The translations under genes and the position numbers were made by a program. The notes under the pieces are model-generated. The model worked only from the letters and a program-made list of their open reading frames with translations. It made no database searches and was not told the origin of the DNA. Shown one piece after another: positions 32,168 to 32,218 of a DNA stretch of 32,218 bases (position 1 is its first letter; each line of letters opens with the position of its first letter). Source of the stretch: Chryseobacterium carnipullorum (GTDB lineage: Bacteria; Bacteroidota; Bacteroidia; Flavobacteriales; Weeksellaceae); the NCBI RefSeq assembly GCF_900142785.1, contig NZ_FRCD01000031.1, positions 1 to 32,218 on the forward strand, written 5' to 3'.

Positions 32168-32218
32168 ATGTATAGAAAAGAAAAATTTAGCGTTGCTTTC
32201 AAATTAGAATGTATTAAA
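32168..32218 (+). CDS. IS3-family OrfA-like transposase, N-terminal 17 codons only (partial)
   Basis: The same 17 codons as at 51-1 on the other strand, running off the right edge. The ATG directly follows the T tract of the IS-end hairpin. The family call is inferred from the terminus type and the basic N-terminal sequence. Confidence 0.6.
   Translation, partial: MYRKEKFSVAFKLECIK

Larger units (their letters stand above)
32124..32218 (+). mobile_element. Left end of a second copy of the same IS3-like element, cut by the window edge
   Basis: It is identical to the reverse complement of 1-95. The tip TGGACTGCCCCCAAAAAG starts 35 bp after the guaA stop. The flanking bases differ from those of the left copy (CTC here, ATCAG there on the matching strand), which sets the IS boundary. 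The transposase reads rightwards out of the window. Confidence 0.85.

Noticed and set aside
1..32218. Composite transposon formed by the two IS copies
   Set aside because: The enclosed DNA holds essential core genes (metG, guaA, purH, purD), which are not cargo. Shared contig ends at a multi-copy IS explain the pattern better.

Overview
The window looks like chromosome from a Chryseobacterium-like member of the Flavobacteriia (Bacteroidota). Four things point there: AT-rich DNA, SusC/SusD-type starch uptake genes, Bacteroidota promoters (TTG, about 20 bp, then TAnnTTTG) with no Shine-Dalgarno sites, and short dispersed repeats typical of that group in many gaps. The genus is inferred from gene content and protein style, not from a search.

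Layout, left to right. (1) 1-95 is the cut-off left end of an IS3-like element, transcribed leftwards. (2) 135-3119 holds a DUF4349 lipoprotein gene (minus), a DUF2891 gene and an AraC-type regulator. (3) 3209-8302 holds a TolC / EmrA-like / 14-TM MFS efflux system followed by a siderophore-interacting ferric reductase. (4) 8623-9327 is a SAM methyltransferase, convergent with metG (minus, 9538-11577) across a bidirectional terminator. (5) 11907-23578 is a starch/maltodextrin utilisation locus: susC, susD, susE-like, a GH97 alpha-glucosidase, a GH13 amylase, an NTF2-like secreted protein and an SLC45-type sugar transporter. (6) 23912-25223 holds a pirin and an NADPH-dependent FMN reductase. 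(7) 25226-25385 is a tiny self-contained transcription unit (promoter, 24-codon ORF, strong terminator). (8) 25533-32088 is the purine block purM, purN, purH, purD, guaA. (9) 32124-32218 is a second copy of the same IS left end, now reading rightwards.

How the genes work together. The starch locus is a complete surface-to-cytoplasm route: SusD/SusE bind the glucan, SusC imports it, GH13 and GH97 cut it to glucose in the periplasm, and the SLC45-type transporter takes up the product. It has no local regulator and no maltose phosphorylase. The purine block covers the AIR synthase, GAR transformylase, AICAR transformylase/IMP cyclohydrolase, GAR synthetase and GMP synthetase steps.

Most of the window is ordinary core and sugar-utilisation DNA. 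The parts most worth a second look are: the identical 95-bp inverted ends, which carry a terminator abutting the transposase start; the mini-transcript before purM; the palindrome cluster before susC; a direct repeat that may be the AraC operator; the degenerate MFS pump; and several families of dispersed repeats placed inside operon gaps. I found no CRISPR array, tRNA, rRNA or prophage.
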